Shown: positions 16,159 through 28,738, counted from the first letter of the stretch. The stretch: DNA of 64,000 nucleotides from Mycobacterium sp. JS623 (GCF_000328565.1 NC_019966.1:5084001-5148000), one strand, 5' to 3'. The notes: generated from the letters alone by a model not told the origin. Numbers and translations are program-made.

Positions 16159-16665
16159 TCATGTCCACCGACCCTTCTCCAGGATGCCCGCCATCGCAGA
16201 CTCGGCCGCCAACACCGCGAGTGCCTGGTCGCCAAACGGATTCACCCCCGGACCCTTGGCCAGCGAGTGCGCGATCACTACATGCAAGCACTTGACCCGC
16301 TCCGGCATGCCGCCGCCGGAAAACGTCGTACCGAGCGGCTCGATCGCATCACGCTCCGCCAGATACGACTCGTGCGCCCTGCGATACGCGGCGGCCAGCT
16401 CCGGATCCTGCTGCAGCCGTTCGGTCATCTCCCGCATCATCCCCTCGGACTCCAACCGGCTGGCCGCGGCCGTCAATGCCGGATGCGTCAGGTAGTACAG
16501 CGTCGGAAACGGCGTTCCGTCAGGCAGTCTCGGCGCGGTCTTGACGACGCCCGGCTGGCCGTTCGGGCAACGGTAGGCGATCTCGAGCACACCGCGGGGC
16601 TCGCGGCCCAGTTGCCGCGCGACGGCCTCGAGATCCGCTGCGTCAACCACCGGGAGGTGGGGCAT
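16159..16665 (-). CDS. DUF501 protein
   Basis: This is a 168-residue protein of the DUF501 family, conserved in actinobacteria next to ftsB and ppx (Rv1025 position). Typical pattern: EVAYRCPNGQPGVVKT-like IAYRCPNGQPGVVKTAPRL, GTPFPTLYYLTHP, and near the end ERVKCLHVVIAHSLAKGPGVNPFGD. Two cysteines and a histidine in the CP/KCLH motifs could bind a metal. Function unknown. The ATG at 16665 overlaps the ftsB end by 23 nt, so the two are translationally coupled. A longer N-terminal reading is open but would lie inside ftsB. Confidence 0.85.
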   Translation of the reverse strand: MPHLPVVDAADLEAVARQLGREPRGVLEIAYRCPNGQPGVVKTAPRLPDGTPFPTLYYLTHPALTAAASRLESEGMMREMTERLQQDPELAAAYRRAHESYLAERDAIEPLGTTFSGGGMPERVKCLHVVIAHSLAKGPGVNPFGDQALAVLAAESAMAGILEKGRWT

Positions 16666-17263
16666 CGGGCGGCGGGGCTGGTGCAGGCGAAACGCCATGC
16701 GGCGCATCGGCAATGGTGTGCCACAGCGCGGTGTACCAAGGCTGGTCGCTGTGCTTCGTCGCGGGCTCGCTGCCCGGAGTCCCCGGCACGGCGGCATTTG
16801 CAGGCAGCTGCACCTGATACGGAATGTCGCCGGGCATCACGAAGCCGAGCCGTTCGCGGGCTTGCGCCGCAATGAACACCGGATCGGCAAGCTTGACCTT
16901 CTGCTCCTCGAGATCGGCGATCTGCGAACGTAATTGGGCCTCGGTCGCCTTCAACTGCTTCATCTCGGTGCGCTGACCGAAGTACGTGCGCACCGGACCC
17001 GCGATGGTCAGGGTCAGCACGCAGATGACCGCGGCGAGAATCGCTGCGCGCCGAGCCGCCGAGCCGAATCGCTGCTCGGACTGCTGTTCCGCCGACGCGA
17101 CGATCGACTCTCGGATGGTCTCTTTCGGCTCCGGCTGTGGCGTCGAAGCGTTCGGTGCCGAGCCCTTGTCAACCGGACGTGGCTTGCGGCGGGCGGGCGC
17201 CGCCCCCTTCGGACGGCCCGCAGGGGACCGTCGCTTGGGGTCGGGCCGTTTCGCCTCGGGCAC
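16643..17263 (-). CDS. ftsB: FtsB/DivIC septum formation initiator
   Basis: This 206-residue bitopic membrane protein of the divisome would connect with FtsL and FtsQ. A basic, proline-rich cytoplasmic N-terminus (1-66) is followed by one membrane helix (about 70-92, AILAAVICVLTLTIAG), then a coiled coil (about 95-125, KQLKATEAQLRSQIADLEEQKVKL), and the conserved RERLGFVMPGDIPYQV. The C-terminal tail is Pro/Ala-rich. This matches Rv1024, longer than E. coli FtsB because of the actinobacterial extensions. It starts with GTG only 3 nt after the eno stop, so it is expressed with eno. Confidence 0.87.
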   Translation of the reverse strand: MPEAKRPDPKRRSPAGRPKGAAPARRKPRPVDKGSAPNASTPQPEPKETIRESIVASAEQQSEQRFGSAARRAAILAAVICVLTLTIAGPVRTYFGQRTEMKQLKATEAQLRSQIADLEEQKVKLADPVFIAAQARERLGFVMPGDIPYQVQLPANAAVPGTPGSEPATKHSDQPWYTALWHTIADAPHGVSPAPAPPPDAPPPGG

Positions 17264-17266
17264 GGG

Positions 17267-19386
<2,120 letters not shown>

Positions 19387-19487
19387 CGGACTCCCTCAAA
19401 CCCACTGTGGTCGTTGCCCATCGTCCCACGCGTTCGGAGTAGATCGGCAACCGTCATCGAGCGTGTACCCTCCAACTCGCACCCTGC

Positions 19488-19506
19488 TAAGGTAAGGCAC
19501 ACCTTG
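19488..19506. promoter_or_regulatory. IdeR/DtxR-like iron box upstream of efeU
   Basis: The 19-nt TAAGGTAAGGCACACCTTG agrees at 13 of 19 positions with the IdeR consensus TTAGGTTAGGCTAACCTAA, and the half-sites AGGTAAGG/ACCTT are clear. It lies 52 nt upstream of the efeU ATG. IdeR with Fe(II) represses iron-uptake genes, so induction of efeUOB under iron limitation is expected. The match was scored by eye. Confidence 0.7.
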
Positions 19507-19557
19507 GTTTGGACAGCCAAAGCAAACAGCGCGGATAGTCGTAGCGAGGACAAGTCG

Positions 19558-20472
19558 ATGACTGCTGGTACGGACCTTCACGTCAGTATTCAGGCCGCCG
19601 CACCCAACATCACATCGCAGCTGTTCGGCAGTGGTTTGATCGGCCTGCGCGAGGGTCTCGAGGCCGCGATCGTGGTCAGCATCCTCGTCGCGTTTCTGGT
19701 CAAGTCCGACCGCCGCGACGCGCTCAAGTGGGTATGGCTGGGCGTCGGCGCAGCTATCGCGATGACCGTCGCAGTCTTCCTGGTGATCCAATTCGGCGAA
19801 AACACGATCTCGGGGTTGGCGGCCGAGGCGATCGCCGGCATCGCCTCGCTGGCGGCCGTCGTCATTGTCACGACGATGGTGCTCTGGATGAAGCGGGCGG
19901 CCGCCTCGATGTCCGGCGAGCTGCGCAGCGATATGCAGCGCGCGCTCGAGACCGGGTCGATGGCCGTGTTGGCGCTGGCGTTTCTTGCGGTCGGTCGAGA
20001 GGGCGTCGAGACCGCACTGTTCATGGTCGGCTATGCCGAGGCGCAGACGTCGTGGCCGCTGATCGGCCTCGTGATCGGCGTCGTGGTCGCCGCCGCGATC
20101 GCGTACGGGATGTATGCGGGCGCCGTGCGTATCAACCTCGCCAAGTTCTTCAAGTACACGGGCGTCTTCCTGATCCTCGTCGCCGCGGGAATCCTGTCCT
20201 ACGGCGTCGGGGCGCTGCAGACCGTCGGCTGGCTACCGGGCTTGGCGGACAAGGCATTTGACATCAGCACGTGGTTCAACTGGTCGTCCGGGTACGCCGA
20301 GATCATCCAAGGCGTCTTCAACGTCACGCCAACGCCGACCGTTTTTCAGCTCGTCGCGTGGCTGGCCTATCTCGGCATCGTGCTGTCGATCTTCCTGCGC
20401 CCGACGAAGGCGCCCGCGAAACCCGATCCGTCACCACAACCTCTACCCGAACCCGAAAGGTCCACCACGTGA
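19558..20472 (+). CDS. efeU: EfeU/FTR1 iron permease
   Basis: This 304-residue membrane protein has seven hydrophobic segments. The two REXXE-type iron-permeation motifs of FTR1/EfeU are present: LREGLEAAIVV (about residue 28) and GREGVETALFMV (about residue 145). EfeU moves iron across the cytoplasmic membrane with EfeO and EfeB. The start ATG at 19558 is 52 nt after an IdeR-like box. The stop overlaps the GTG of efeO (GTGA, 20469-20472). The C-terminus is Pro-rich. The operon is not at this place in M. tuberculosis, as far as I recall. Confidence 0.92.
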   Translation: MTAGTDLHVSIQAAAPNITSQLFGSGLIGLREGLEAAIVVSILVAFLVKSDRRDALKWVWLGVGAAIAMTVAVFLVIQFGENTISGLAAEAIAGIASLAAVVIVTTMVLWMKRAAASMSGELRSDMQRALETGSMAVLALAFLAVGREGVETALFMVGYAEAQTSWPLIGLVIGVVVAAAIAYGMYAGAVRINLAKFFKYTGVFLILVAAGILSYGVGALQTVGWLPGLADKAFDISTWFNWSSGYAEIIQGVFNVTPTPTVFQLVAWLAYLGIVLSIFLRPTKAPAKPDPSPQPLPEPERSTT

Positions 20473-21623
20473 AGCTTCATACGACCATCGCCGTCGCCGC
20501 GGCTGCGTTGGCTGGTCTGGCGCTGACGAGCTGCCAGGCCAAGGAGCAGGCGGCTCCTGCCGAGCCGGGCAAGAGTGCTTCGGAGATCACGGTCAACGCG
20601 TCGGACAGCGCATGCGAGCTGTCGGGCACCGAAGGTTCGACCGGAGCCAACACCTTCGTGATCACCAACAACGGCAACAAGGTCACCGAGTTCTACGTGT
20701 ACGGCGAGGGCGAGCGCGTCATGGGCGAGGTGGAGAACATCTCCCCCGGGCTGCAGCGCAAGCTGATCGTTCAGCTCGGCGAGCCAGGCACCTACCAGAC
20801 CGCGTGCAAGCCGGGCATGGTCGGCGACGGCATCCGTGGGGACTTCAAGGTCACCGGCGACAAGGTCACGGTCGGCGAAGCGGGCAAGTTCAAAGAGGCG
20901 TCGGAGAGCTACAAGCGGTACGTGAACAGCCAGACCGACGCGTTGATCGCCGCGACTGGAGTTTTCGTCGACGCAATCAAGAAGGGCGACGTCAACGCGG
21001 CGAAGGCTCAGTACCCGCTGGCACGCACCTACTACGAGCGCATCGAGCCGGTGGCCGAATCATTCCCCGACGACCTCGATCCCCGAATCGACTTGCGCGA
21101 AGCCGATTTGGAGCCGGGCCAGAAGTGGACCGGCTTCCACCGGCTGGAGAAGGACCTGTGGGTCACCGGACTGCAGCCGGACAGCAAGGCGATGGCCGAT
21201 CAGCTGATGGCCGATGTGAAGGAGCTCGACGCGGGTGTGAAGGCGCCGCCGTACAAGATCGATTCGACTCAAATCGCTGGTGGCGCACAGGGTCTGCTGG
21301 ACGAGATCGCGTCGAAAAAGATCACCGGCGAGGAGGATATCTTCAGCCACACCGACCTGTGGGACTTCAAGGCCAATGTCGAGGGCTCGCAGACGGCGGT
21401 TGCTTCGGTGCGACCGATCCTCGACGAGCGCGATGCGGAGCTCGGCAAGAAGGTGGACCAGCGGTTCGCCGAAGTCGAGGCGCTGCTCGAAAAGTACCGC
21501 CAGGATGGCGGTTTCGTGTCCTACGACAAGGTGACCGAGCCGCAGCGCCAGGAGCTGTCGCGGGCGATCGACGCGTTGTCCGCAGAAGTAAGCCAGGTGC
21601 AGGGTGTCATCGCTCCCCGATAA
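20469..21623 (+). CDS. efeO: EfeO iron-binding lipoprotein
   Basis: This 384-residue exported protein starts at GTG 20469, overlapping efeU by 4 nt. A signal peptide ends in the lipobox LALTSC. Residues about 40-135 are the cupredoxin-like domain (EITVNASDSACELSG, KVTEFYVYG, YQTACKPGM), and about 145-384 the EfeO/imelysin M75-type helical domain with the metal motif HRLEKDLW (HxxE). It would deliver iron to EfeU at the outer face of the membrane. Cys in the cupredoxin part may bind copper or iron. The 3' end overlaps efeB by 20 nt. Confidence 0.92.
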   Translation: MKLHTTIAVAAAALAGLALTSCQAKEQAAPAEPGKSASEITVNASDSACELSGTEGSTGANTFVITNNGNKVTEFYVYGEGERVMGEVENISPGLQRKLIVQLGEPGTYQTACKPGMVGDGIRGDFKVTGDKVTVGEAGKFKEASESYKRYVNSQTDALIAATGVFVDAIKKGDVNAAKAQYPLARTYYERIEPVAESFPDDLDPRIDLREADLEPGQKWTGFHRLEKDLWVTGLQPDSKAMADQLMADVKELDAGVKAPPYKIDSTQIAGGAQGLLDEIASKKITGEEDIFSHTDLWDFKANVEGSQTAVASVRPILDERDAELGKKVDQRFAEVEALLEKYRQDGGFVSYDKVTEPQRQELSRAIDALSAEVSQVQGVIAPR

Positions 21624-22896
21624 GCCGGCGGCTCCTGGACTCTCGCGACGAAAGCTGTTCGGCGCGGCGGGGGTAACAGCCGCGGTCGTGGGCGCGGCGG
21701 GCGCGGGCGCTTTGGCGGGCCGGGCATCGGCTGCCAGTACGGAGTTCGGCGGGCTGGACAAGCCGATCCCGTTCCGCGGCGAGCGCCAGGCCGGCATCAT
21801 CACGCCGCAGCAGGATCGGATGCACTTCTGCGCGTTCGATGTGACGACGGACAGCCGCGACGACGTCATCGCGTTGCTGAAGCAGTGGACCGCGATGGCC
21901 GAGCGGATGACCCGGGGCGAGGATGCGGTGCACGACGGTGCGGTTGGCGGCAATCCCTATGCGCCGCCAGATGATACGGGCGAGGCGCTGGGTCTGCCTG
22001 CGTCGGGGCTGACGCTGACCATTGGGTTCGGGCCGTCGTTTTTCTCCAAGGACGGCAAGGACAGGTTTGGTATCGCTGCACAGCGTCCGGCCGCACTTGC
22101 GGACCTGCCGAAGTTCACCAACGAGATCATGGATCCCGCGAAGTGTGGCGGCGACATCTGCATCCAGGCGTGCGCGCACGACCCGCAGGTCGCAGTGCAC
22201 GCCGTGCGCAACTTGGCCCGGGTGGGTTTCGGCACGGTGGCGGTGAAGTACTCGCAGCTCGGGTTTGGCCGGACGTCGTCGACGACGCGCGAACAGGTGA
22301 CCCCGCGAAACATGTTGGGCTTCAAGGACGGAACCAACAACATCAAGGCCGAGGATCACGAGGCGCTGGACAAGAACGTCTGGGTGGCCAAGGGGGATGG
22401 TCCGGATTGGTTGACGGGCGGCACGTATCTGGTGACGCGGCGCATTCGCAATCGCATCGAGGCATGGGACCGCACCTCGCTCAAGGAGCAGGAACGGGTG
22501 ATCGGTCGGCAGAAGGGCAGCGGGGCGCCCAACGGCTACGGCGACGAGTTCGCGCCGGTGGACTTCGACATCACGGACGCCGACGGGACTCCTTTGGTCG
22601 ATGTTGATGCGCATATTCGGCTGGTCGCGCCCGAGCATGTCGGCGGGATCAAGATGCTGCGCCGCGGGTACAACTTCACCGACGGGTCCGATGGGTTTGG
22701 GCACCTCGATGCGGGACTGTTCTTCATCGCGTTCGTGCGGAGCCCCGCGACGAACTTTATCCCGGTGTTGTCGCAGATGTCCACTGACGCGCTGAACGAG
22801 TACATCTTCCACACCGGCACAGCGGTTTTCGCGTGCCCGCCGGGTTTGCGGGAAGGTGACACGTCGGCGTACTGGGGCTCGACGCTGTTCGGCTGA
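21604..22896 (+). CDS. efeB: EfeB dye-decolorizing (DyP) peroxidase
   Basis: This 430-residue haem peroxidase is exported by the Tat pathway: the N-terminus has SRRKLFGAAG and a hydrophobic stretch to about residue 42. The DyP signature GFKDGTNN (GxxDG with the catalytic Asp) and the later RRGYNFTDG are intact; the proximal haem His should be the one in the VHAVRNL or HIRLVAPEH region. EfeB is proposed to oxidise Fe(II) or to release iron from haem for EfeUO. Start is GTG within the efeO 3' end. It is the last gene of the operon; mazG converges after 96 nt. Confidence 0.92.
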   Translation: MSSLPDKPAAPGLSRRKLFGAAGVTAAVVGAAGAGALAGRASAASTEFGGLDKPIPFRGERQAGIITPQQDRMHFCAFDVTTDSRDDVIALLKQWTAMAERMTRGEDAVHDGAVGGNPYAPPDDTGEALGLPASGLTLTIGFGPSFFSKDGKDRFGIAAQRPAALADLPKFTNEIMDPAKCGGDICIQACAHDPQVAVHAVRNLARVGFGTVAVKYSQLGFGRTSSTTREQVTPRNMLGFKDGTNNIKAEDHEALDKNVWVAKGDGPDWLTGGTYLVTRRIRNRIEAWDRTSLKEQERVIGRQKGSGAPNGYGDEFAPVDFDITDADGTPLVDVDAHIRLVAPEHVGGIKMLRRGYNFTDGSDGFGHLDAGLFFIAFVRSPATNFIPVLSQMSTDALNEYIFHTGTAVFACPPGLREGDTSAYWGSTLFG

Positions 22897-22992
22897 GCTT
22901 CAGGGGCGCATGCCAAAGTGCGTGCGGGTTGGGACGCTGCGGCGGTGAAAGCCCGCGAAGGGGCGAAAGCTCGCCCACGGGTGAAAGATCGG

Positions 22993-24234
22993 CTAGGCGG
23001 TGAACTTCGCCGCCGCGGCTTCCTCTTCGGGCTCCTCGGCTTCATCCTCGGGCTCGGCCACGGCCTCTTCAGTCGAGATGCCGTCTGGCGCGGGCTCAGA
23101 GGGCGCGGGCTCGGGACGAGAGGGCGAAGGCTCTGGCACGTCCACCGGCGCCGGCTCCGGTACCTCGACCGGCGCGGGCTCTGGCACATCGGCGGGCGCC
23201 GGCTCCGGAACGTCGGCGGGCGTCGGCTCCGGGATGCGGTCAGGTGCCGGCTCGGTGTCCTCGGCCTGCGCCTCGTTTTGCTCGTCCACGACATCCTCGA
23301 CGGCCACGGGCGTCCAGTACGACCGCCACTCCTCCTCGGAGATCTCCCCGAGCTTCGACACGTCCAGTTCCTCCGGCACATCCTCACCGCGGCGGCCTGC
23401 CGCAATCGCATGCTCGACTCGTCGCACGGTATCCATGAACTCCAAAACCGCTGAGCGCAAAACGTTTTCGGCGTCCGAATCCACCGACACCGTCACATTC
23501 GTGATGGTCTCCGGGATCAGATCGGCCGGCAGTCCCGCGGCCGCCACCCGCTCAAGTACCTTCTGCGCCAACGCCAATGCCGGCTGTCCGGTCGGCACGT
23601 CGTCCATCGACGAGTCGCGCGACTTCTCCAGCTTCTTGCGCTCTTCCCACTGCGCAAGCTGTTCGTCCAGCGAAATCGACTCACCAGCCAGCACCGCAGG
23701 CACCCGATTGCCGAGCTTGCGCACCAGCGAATCCGCTACGTCGTCAATGGTGAACGGATGCTGCGGCGCGTCCTCGGCGATGCGCGCGTGAAAGAGCACC
23801 TGCAGCAACACGTCCCCGAGCTCCTCGCGCAGCTCGTCGGCGTTGCCGCCGCGGACTGCGTCGAACACCTCGTAAGTCTCCTCGAGCAGATAGCGTCGCA
23901 ACGAATCATGCGTTTGCTCGCTCTCCCACGGGCCCGAGGTGCGCAGCTTGTCCATCATCGCCACCGCGTCGACCAACCGCTCCCCCGGCGAGGCCTCCGG
24001 CGCCGCGATCAACTTGTCGCCCGCCGCCAGCCGCGCAACGACCGCGGGGTGGTCCCGATCCGACGACAGCAACACCGGCGCATCATCGCCGTCGTAAGCC
24101 GGCCGCGCCGCGGGCAGCGACCACGGCACCTTGACGGGCATCTCTTCGGTGTACTGGACATCACCGGTCAGCAAGTCAATTGCCTCGACCGGGACGAGCG
24201 AAGGACGACGAGGGTCGACCAGGACGACCGTCAT
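22993..24234 (-). CDS. mazG: MazG nucleoside triphosphate pyrophosphohydrolase
   Basis: This is a 413-residue MazG with the EExxE-type metal motif in [16 protein letters not shown] and [22 protein letters not shown], which binds Mg2+ and hydrolyses (d)NTPs to NMPs and pyrophosphate, clearing oxidised nucleotides. The N-terminal 90 residues and the [22 protein letters not shown] region follow the M. tuberculosis form (about 325 residues). The last roughly 90 residues are an added Pro/Glu/Ala tail with [12 protein letters not shown] repeats. The ATG overlaps the mfd stop by 4 nt, so it is coupled to mfd. Confidence 0.9.
   Translation of the reverse strand: MTVVLVDPRRPSLVPVEAIDLLTGDVQYTEEMPVKVPWSLPAARPAYDGDDAPVLLSSDRDHPAVVARLAAGDKLIAAPEASPGERLVDAVAMMDKLRTSGPWESEQTHDSLRRYLLEETYEVFDAVRGGNADELREELGDVLLQVLFHARIAEDAPQHPFTIDDVADSLVRKLGNRVPAVLAGESISLDEQLAQWEERKKLEKSRDSSMDDVPTGQPALALAQKVLERVAAAGLPADLIPETITNVTVSVDSDAENVLRSAVLEFMDTVRRVEHAIAAGRRGEDVPEELDVSKLGEISEEEWRSYWTPVAVEDVVDEQNEAQAEDTEPAPDRIPEPTPADVPEPAPADVPEPAPVEVPEPAPVDVPEPSPSRPEPAPSEPAPDGISTEEAVAEPEDEAEEPEEEAAAAKFTA
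23129..23248. repeat. 24-bp tandem repeats inside mazG
   Basis: About five 24-nt units begin GGCTCTGGCAC or GGCTCCGG on the plus strand (23129, 23153, 23177, 23201, and a weaker one at 23225). They encode the [16 protein letters not shown] repeats of the MazG tail. Copy number is likely to vary between strains. Confidence 0.75.
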
Positions 24235-27200
24235 GTCGCCTGTCGCTTGTCACTCATCGCCGTACCTCCGAACTTCGTTATATCAACACCTTCCTGGGCT
24301 TTTCCATCGAGGGCCAACACCAGACCGGCCACCATGGCGGTCAATTCAAGATCACGAATCCGCGGCGCCCCAACGCCGGAACCCGCCCGCGGGATCGGCA
24401 CCTGAACCGTCGACGTCGTCGCGCGGTAGTGGGCACCCGGGTACAGCCGCTTGAGTCGTAGTTGCTGCGAGTCGGCCAGCTGCAGCGGCGAGACCCGCAA
24501 GGTCGACTCCGATACGGAGCTGACTTCGGTGATCCCGTATTGGCGGAGCAACAACCGCAACCGCGCCACAGCAACCAATCTCTGCGCGGCTGCCGGCAGC
24601 GGTCCGTACCGGTCGACCAACTCCTCGATCACCGCATCCACCGCCGCGTCATCGGCCGCCGCCGCCAAGCGGCGATACGCCTCCAACCGCAACCGGTCGC
24701 TGCCGATGTAGTCCGGCGGCAAATGCGCGTCGACCGGCAGATCGATTCGCACATCCTTCGGTTCCTCAGGCGCCACAACGGTTTTCCCGTCGGCGGCAGC
24801 GCGGTACGCCTCGACGGCCTCGCCGACCAACCGCACATACAGGTCGAAGCCAACGCCAGCCACGTGCCCGGACTGCTCGACACCCAAAACGTTTCCCGCA
24901 CCGCGGATTTCGAGGTCCTTCATCGCGACGGCCATACCCGCGCCGAGCTCGTTGTTCTGCGCGATCGTCGCAAGCCGGTCGTACGCCGTCTCCGTCAACG
25001 GCACCTCGGGCGGATACAGGAAGTACGCGTAACCACGCTCACGGCTACGGCCGACCCTGCCCCGCAGCTGATGCAATTGCGAAAGACCGAACGTGTCGGC
25101 ACGGTCCACGATCAACGTGTTGGCGTTCGAAATGTCAAGGCCCGTCTCGACAATCGTCGTGCACACCAGAATGTCGAACTCGCGGTTCCAGAAGCCTTCG
25201 ACCGTGCGCTCCAACAGATCCTCATTCATCTGTCCGTGCGCGACCGCGACCCGCGCCTCCGGCACCAACGCGCTGACCCGCGCGGCCGCCTGGTCGATTG
25301 ACCGCACCCGATTGTGGATGTAGAACGCCTGCCCGTCGCGCAGCATCTCGCGCCGCAACGCCGCCGCGATCTGTTTGTCGTCATGCGGGCCGACGTACGT
25401 CAGCACCGGGTAGCGCTCCTCGGGCGGCGTGAGGATGGTCGACATCTCGCGGATGCCCGCCAGGCTCATCTCCAGCGTGCGTGGGATCGGGGTGGCGCTC
25501 ATGGTCAGCACGTCGACGTGGGTGCGCATCGACTTGATGTGCTCCTTGTGCTCGACGCCGAACCGCTGCTCTTCGTCGACCACGACCAGGCCGAGGTCCT
25601 TCCACGTCACGCCGGTCTGGATCAGCCGATGCGTGCCGATCACGATGTCGACCGAACCGTCCTTCATGCCCGCCAGCACCGCCCGCGATTCGGCGGGGTC
25701 AGTGAACCGCGACAGCCCCTTCACGGTGACCGGGAAGCCGGCCATCCGCTCCGAGAACGTCTGCAAATGCTGATCGGCCAGCAGCGTCGTCGGCACCAAT
25801 ACCGCGACCTGCTTACCGTCCTGGACCGCCTTGAACGCCGCACGCACCGCGATCTCGGTCTTGCCGTAGCCCACGTCGCCGCAGATCACCCGGTCCATCG
25901 GGACCGGCTTCTCCATATCGCTTTTGACTTCGGTGATCGCGGTCAGTTGGTCGACCGTCTCGGTGAAGCCGAACGCGTCCTCCATCTCGGCCTGCCACGG
26001 GGTGTCCGGGGCGAACGCGTGGCCGGGCGAGGCCTGCCGTTTGGCGTACAGCGACACCAACTCGGCCGCAATTTCGCGGACCGCGCGGCGCGCCTTGGTC
26101 TTCGTGTTGGCCCAGTCGCTGCCGCCGAGCCTGGACAACGTCGGCGCCTCGCCGCCGACATAGCGGGACAGCTGATCCAAGGAGTCCATCGGGACATAGA
26201 GCCGGTCGGAGCCGCCGCCGCGCTTGGCCGATCCGTATTCGAGCACCAGGTATTCGCGACGCGCACCGCCCACCACGCGCTCAGTCATCTCGACGAACCG
26301 GCCGATGCCGTGCTGATCGTGCACCACCAGATCGCCCGCGGTCAGCGCCAGCGGGTCGACGACGTTGCGGCGCTTGGCCGCCAGCCGCTTGCCCTCGGTG
26401 GCCGTCGCGCGGTTGCCGGTCAGGTCGGTTTCGGTGATCACCACCAGGTTGGCGCCCGGGATCACCACACCGTCGTGCAGCGGGCCCTTGAGCACGCCGA
26501 CGACGCCCTGCTTGGGCGACTCGCCATCCTCCAAAAAGGTTGCAGGAGTATCGGATTCACCCAATTGCTCGATGATGCGGTGCGCGGTGCCGGTGCCGGG
26601 CGTGACGACCGCGGCATAACCACCGGTGGCGACGTGTGCGCGCAGCATCGCGAAGATCTCGGCTTGAAAGTCTGGGTTGGGCTGCGCCCTGCGCGCCGAC
26701 GGCGCAGGCCGGACATTGAGCTCGAGCGCGGCCTCGTCGGACAGCTGCGACAGTGTCCACCAGGGGTGTCCGCCCTCACGGGCCGCGGCGCGGGCGTCGT
26801 CAAGTTCGACGAACCCCGACGCGCCGAGCGCCTCGATGTCGATCGGCACGTCACCGCCGACCGCCGCCGTCGACCACGACGCCTCGAGGAATTCGCGGCC
26901 CGTCTTGATCAGGTCGGCCGCCCGCGTGCGGACCTTCTCGGGATCGCAGATCAATACGGGCGTGCCGGCGGGCAGGTGCGCGGACAGTGTCGCCAGCTCG
27001 GAGCCCGATGTCGCGGCCGTCGCCGCTCGGCTTGGCCGCAGCAGCGGCAGCAGCGCCTCCATCCCGTCGACCGGGATGCCCTCGGCCAGCTTGGCCAGCA
27101 TGTCGGGCACGCCGCCCGGCACGCTGTTCTCCCGCACTGGGTGCTCGGCGGACAGCTTGGCGGCGCGGTCACGGACGTCGTCGGTGAGCAGCACCTCGCG

Positions 27201-27926
27201 GCACGGCACCGCGACCACGAAGTCGACGGCGATCTCCGGGATGGAGCGCTGGTCGGCGACGGAGAACATCCGCAGCTCGGAAACTTCGTCGCCCCAGAAC
27301 TCGACGCGCACCGGGTGCTCGGCGGTGGGCGGGAAGATGTCGAGGATGCCGCCACGGACCGCGAACTCGCCGCGCTTGCCGACCATGTCGACCCGCTCAT
27401 ACGCCAGCTCGACGAGCCGCGCGATGACGGCGTCGAAATCGGCCTCGGCGCCGAGAGTCAACGTGACCGGCTCGATGTCGGCGACGTCGGGCGCCATCGG
27501 CTGCAGCAGCGATCGCGTGGTCGTGACCACGACACGCAGCGGCGGGCCGAGGCGCGCGTCGTCAGGATGGCTCAGCCGTCGCAGCACCATCAGCCGCGCA
27601 CCGACGGTGTCGACGCCGGGCGAGAGCCGCTCGTGGGGCAGCGTCTCCCAGGACGGGAACATCGCGACGGCATCGCCGAAAACGCCGCGCAGTTCGGCGG
27701 TCAGATCATCGGCTTCACGGCCGGTGGCGGTGACGACAAGCAGCGGCCCGGCTTGCGCGATTGCGCACGCCGCGAACAGCCGGGCGCTGGCCGGCCCGAC
27801 GAGGGTGAGATCGCTGGGTCTGTCGGCGGCGCGGCGGGCGACGTCCTGAAGTGAGGGATCCCGTAGCGCCAGGTCAATCAGCCCCGCGATCGGGGTTTGG
27901 ACATGGGTGTGCCCCGATGCGGTCAT
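24231..27926 (-). CDS. mfd: Mfd transcription-repair coupling factor
   Basis: This DNA translocase of about 1231 residues removes stalled RNA polymerase and recruits UvrA. Domains in order are the UvrB-like N-terminal part ([16 protein letters not shown]), the RNA-polymerase-interacting CarD-like domain ([17 protein letters not shown]), helicase motor 1 with Walker [10 protein letters not shown] and the [10 protein letters not shown] box, motor 2 with [17 protein letters not shown] and the QLRGRVGRS motif, and the C-terminal TRCF domain. Start: ATG at 27926, with an AGGATGGA ribosome-binding site and alignment to M. tuberculosis Mfd; ATG at 27938 is possible. It is coupled to mazG downstream. 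Confidence 0.96.
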   Translation of the reverse strand: MTASGHTHVQTPIAGLIDLALRDPSLQDVARRAADRPSDLTLVGPASARLFAACAIAQAGPLLVVTATGREADDLTAELRGVFGDAVAMFPSWETLPHERLSPGVDTVGARLMVLRRLSHPDDARLGPPLRVVVTTTRSLLQPMAPDVADIEPVTLTLGAEADFDAVIARLVELAYERVDMVGKRGEFAVRGGILDIFPPTAEHPVRVEFWGDEVSELRMFSVADQRSIPEIAVDFVVAVPCREVLLTDDVRDRAAKLSAEHPVRENSVPGGVPDMLAKLAEGIPVDGMEALLPLLRPSRAATAATSGSELATLSAHLPAGTPVLICDPEKVRTRAADLIKTGREFLEASWSTAAVGGDVPIDIEALGASGFVELDDARAAAREGGHPWWTLSQLSDEAALELNVRPAPSARRAQPNPDFQAEIFAMLRAHVATGGYAAVVTPGTGTAHRIIEQLGESDTPATFLEDGESPKQGVVGVLKGPLHDGVVIPGANLVVITETDLTGNRATATEGKRLAAKRRNVVDPLALTAGDLVVHDQHGIGRFVEMTERVVGGARREYLVLEYGSAKRGGGSDRLYVPMDSLDQLSRYVGGEAPTLSRLGGSDWANTKTKARRAVREIAAELVSLYAKRQASPGHAFAPDTPWQAEMEDAFGFTETVDQLTAITEVKSDMEKPVPMDRVICGDVGYGKTEIAVRAAFKAVQDGKQVAVLVPTTLLADQHLQTFSERMAGFPVTVKGLSRFTDPAESRAVLAGMKDGSVDIVIGTHRLIQTGVTWKDLGLVVVDEEQRFGVEHKEHIKSMRTHVDVLTMSATPIPRTLEMSLAGIREMSTILTPPEERYPVLTYVGPHDDKQIAAALRREMLRDGQAFYIHNRVRSIDQAAARVSALVPEARVAVAHGQMNEDLLERTVEGFWNREFDILVCTTIVETGLDISNANTLIVDRADTFGLSQLHQLRGRVGRSRERGYAYFLYPPEVPLTETAYDRLATIAQNNELGAGMAVAMKDLEIRGAGNVLGVEQSGHVAGVGFDLYVRLVGEAVEAYRAAADGKTVVAPEEPKDVRIDLPVDAHLPPDYIGSDRLRLEAYRRLAAAADDAAVDAVIEELVDRYGPLPAAAQRLVAVARLRLLLRQYGITEVSSVSESTLRVSPLQLADSQQLRLKRLYPGAHYRATTSTVQVPIPRAGSGVGAPRIRDLELTAMVAGLVLALDGKAQEGVDITKFGGTAMSDKRQAT

Positions 27927-28031
27927 GATGTCGTCCATCCTAGGTGGTCGTCACCGACGCCCAAATTCACGTTTGCGCGCGAAAATACGGGTGCAGCGCG
28001 CCATTACGTCGATCTCGGCGAATGCAGAGGC

Positions 28032-28676
28032 CTACTCGTCGAGCAGCAGCGGATCGTCCTCGAGGTGGGCCAGCCCGTTCCAGCACAGGTTGACCAGATG
28101 CGCGGCCACGACTTCCTTCTTCGGCTCGCGCACGTCCAGCCACCACTGGGCCGTCATCGACACCGAGCCGACCAAAGCCTGGGCGTACAGCGGCGCCATC
28201 TCCGGGTCCAGACCGCGACGGGAGAAGTCGCCGGCCAGGATCGACGACACCTGGTTTACCGCGTCGTTCAGCAGCGTCGAGTAGGTGCCCGACGTGATGG
28301 CAGCAGGCGAGTCGCGAATCAGGATGCGAAAGCCGTCGGTGCGCTCCTCGATGTAGGTCAGCAGCGCCAGCGCCACCCGCTCGATCCGCAGCCGGGACCG
28401 GTTGTTGGTCATCAGCGTCAACGAATTCGTGATCCCGTCGAGCAGCGCCGACATCTCGCGGTCGACCACCACCGCGTAGAGCCCCTCCTTGCCGCCGAAG
28501 TGTTCATAGACGACTGGTTTGGAGACATTGGCGCGCTGCGCGATCTCCTCGATCGAGGTGCCGTCGTAGCCACGCTCGGCGAACAGCGTTCGCGCGACGT
28601 CGATCAGCTGATGCCGCCGCTCCGCGCCGGTCATCCTGGCGCGGGGTGCACGCACTTCCTTGTCGGGTGCTGCCAC
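28032..28676 (-). CDS. TetR-family regulator (Rv1019 position)
   Basis: This 214-residue TetR protein has an N-terminal helix-turn-helix (about 20-65) with YDGTSIEEIAQRANVSKPVVYEHFGGKEGLY and a C-terminal all-helical ligand domain with ILAGDFSRRGLDPEMAPLYAQALVGSVS. A Met at residue 15 (MTGAERRHQLI) is an alternative start. It is directly upstream of mfd on the same strand, about 105 nt away, and divergent from tRNA-Gln/glmU, the same arrangement as Rv1019. Ligand and targets are not evident. Confidence 0.87.
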   Translation of the reverse strand: MAAPDKEVRAPRARMTGAERRHQLIDVARTLFAERGYDGTSIEEIAQRANVSKPVVYEHFGGKEGLYAVVVDREMSALLDGITNSLTLMTNNRSRLRIERVALALLTYIEERTDGFRILIRDSPAAITSGTYSTLLNDAVNQVSSILAGDFSRRGLDPEMAPLYAQALVGSVSMTAQWWLDVREPKKEVVAAHLVNLCWNGLAHLEDDPLLLDE

Positions 28677-28738
28677 GCTAATCAGGCTAATCCCCCTCCC
28701 GCTCCGCTCGTGCGCCCTGGGACGTAGATGCGTTCGAC

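Noticed and set aside
23129..23248. Possible CRISPR array
   Set aside because: The 24-bp units are direct tandem repeats without spacers and lie in frame inside mazG.
25314..27854. An 846-residue open frame antisense to mfd
   Set aside because: Composition is Arg/His/Gln-rich without any family motif, and mfd on the other strand is complete and certain. High GC keeps antisense frames open.
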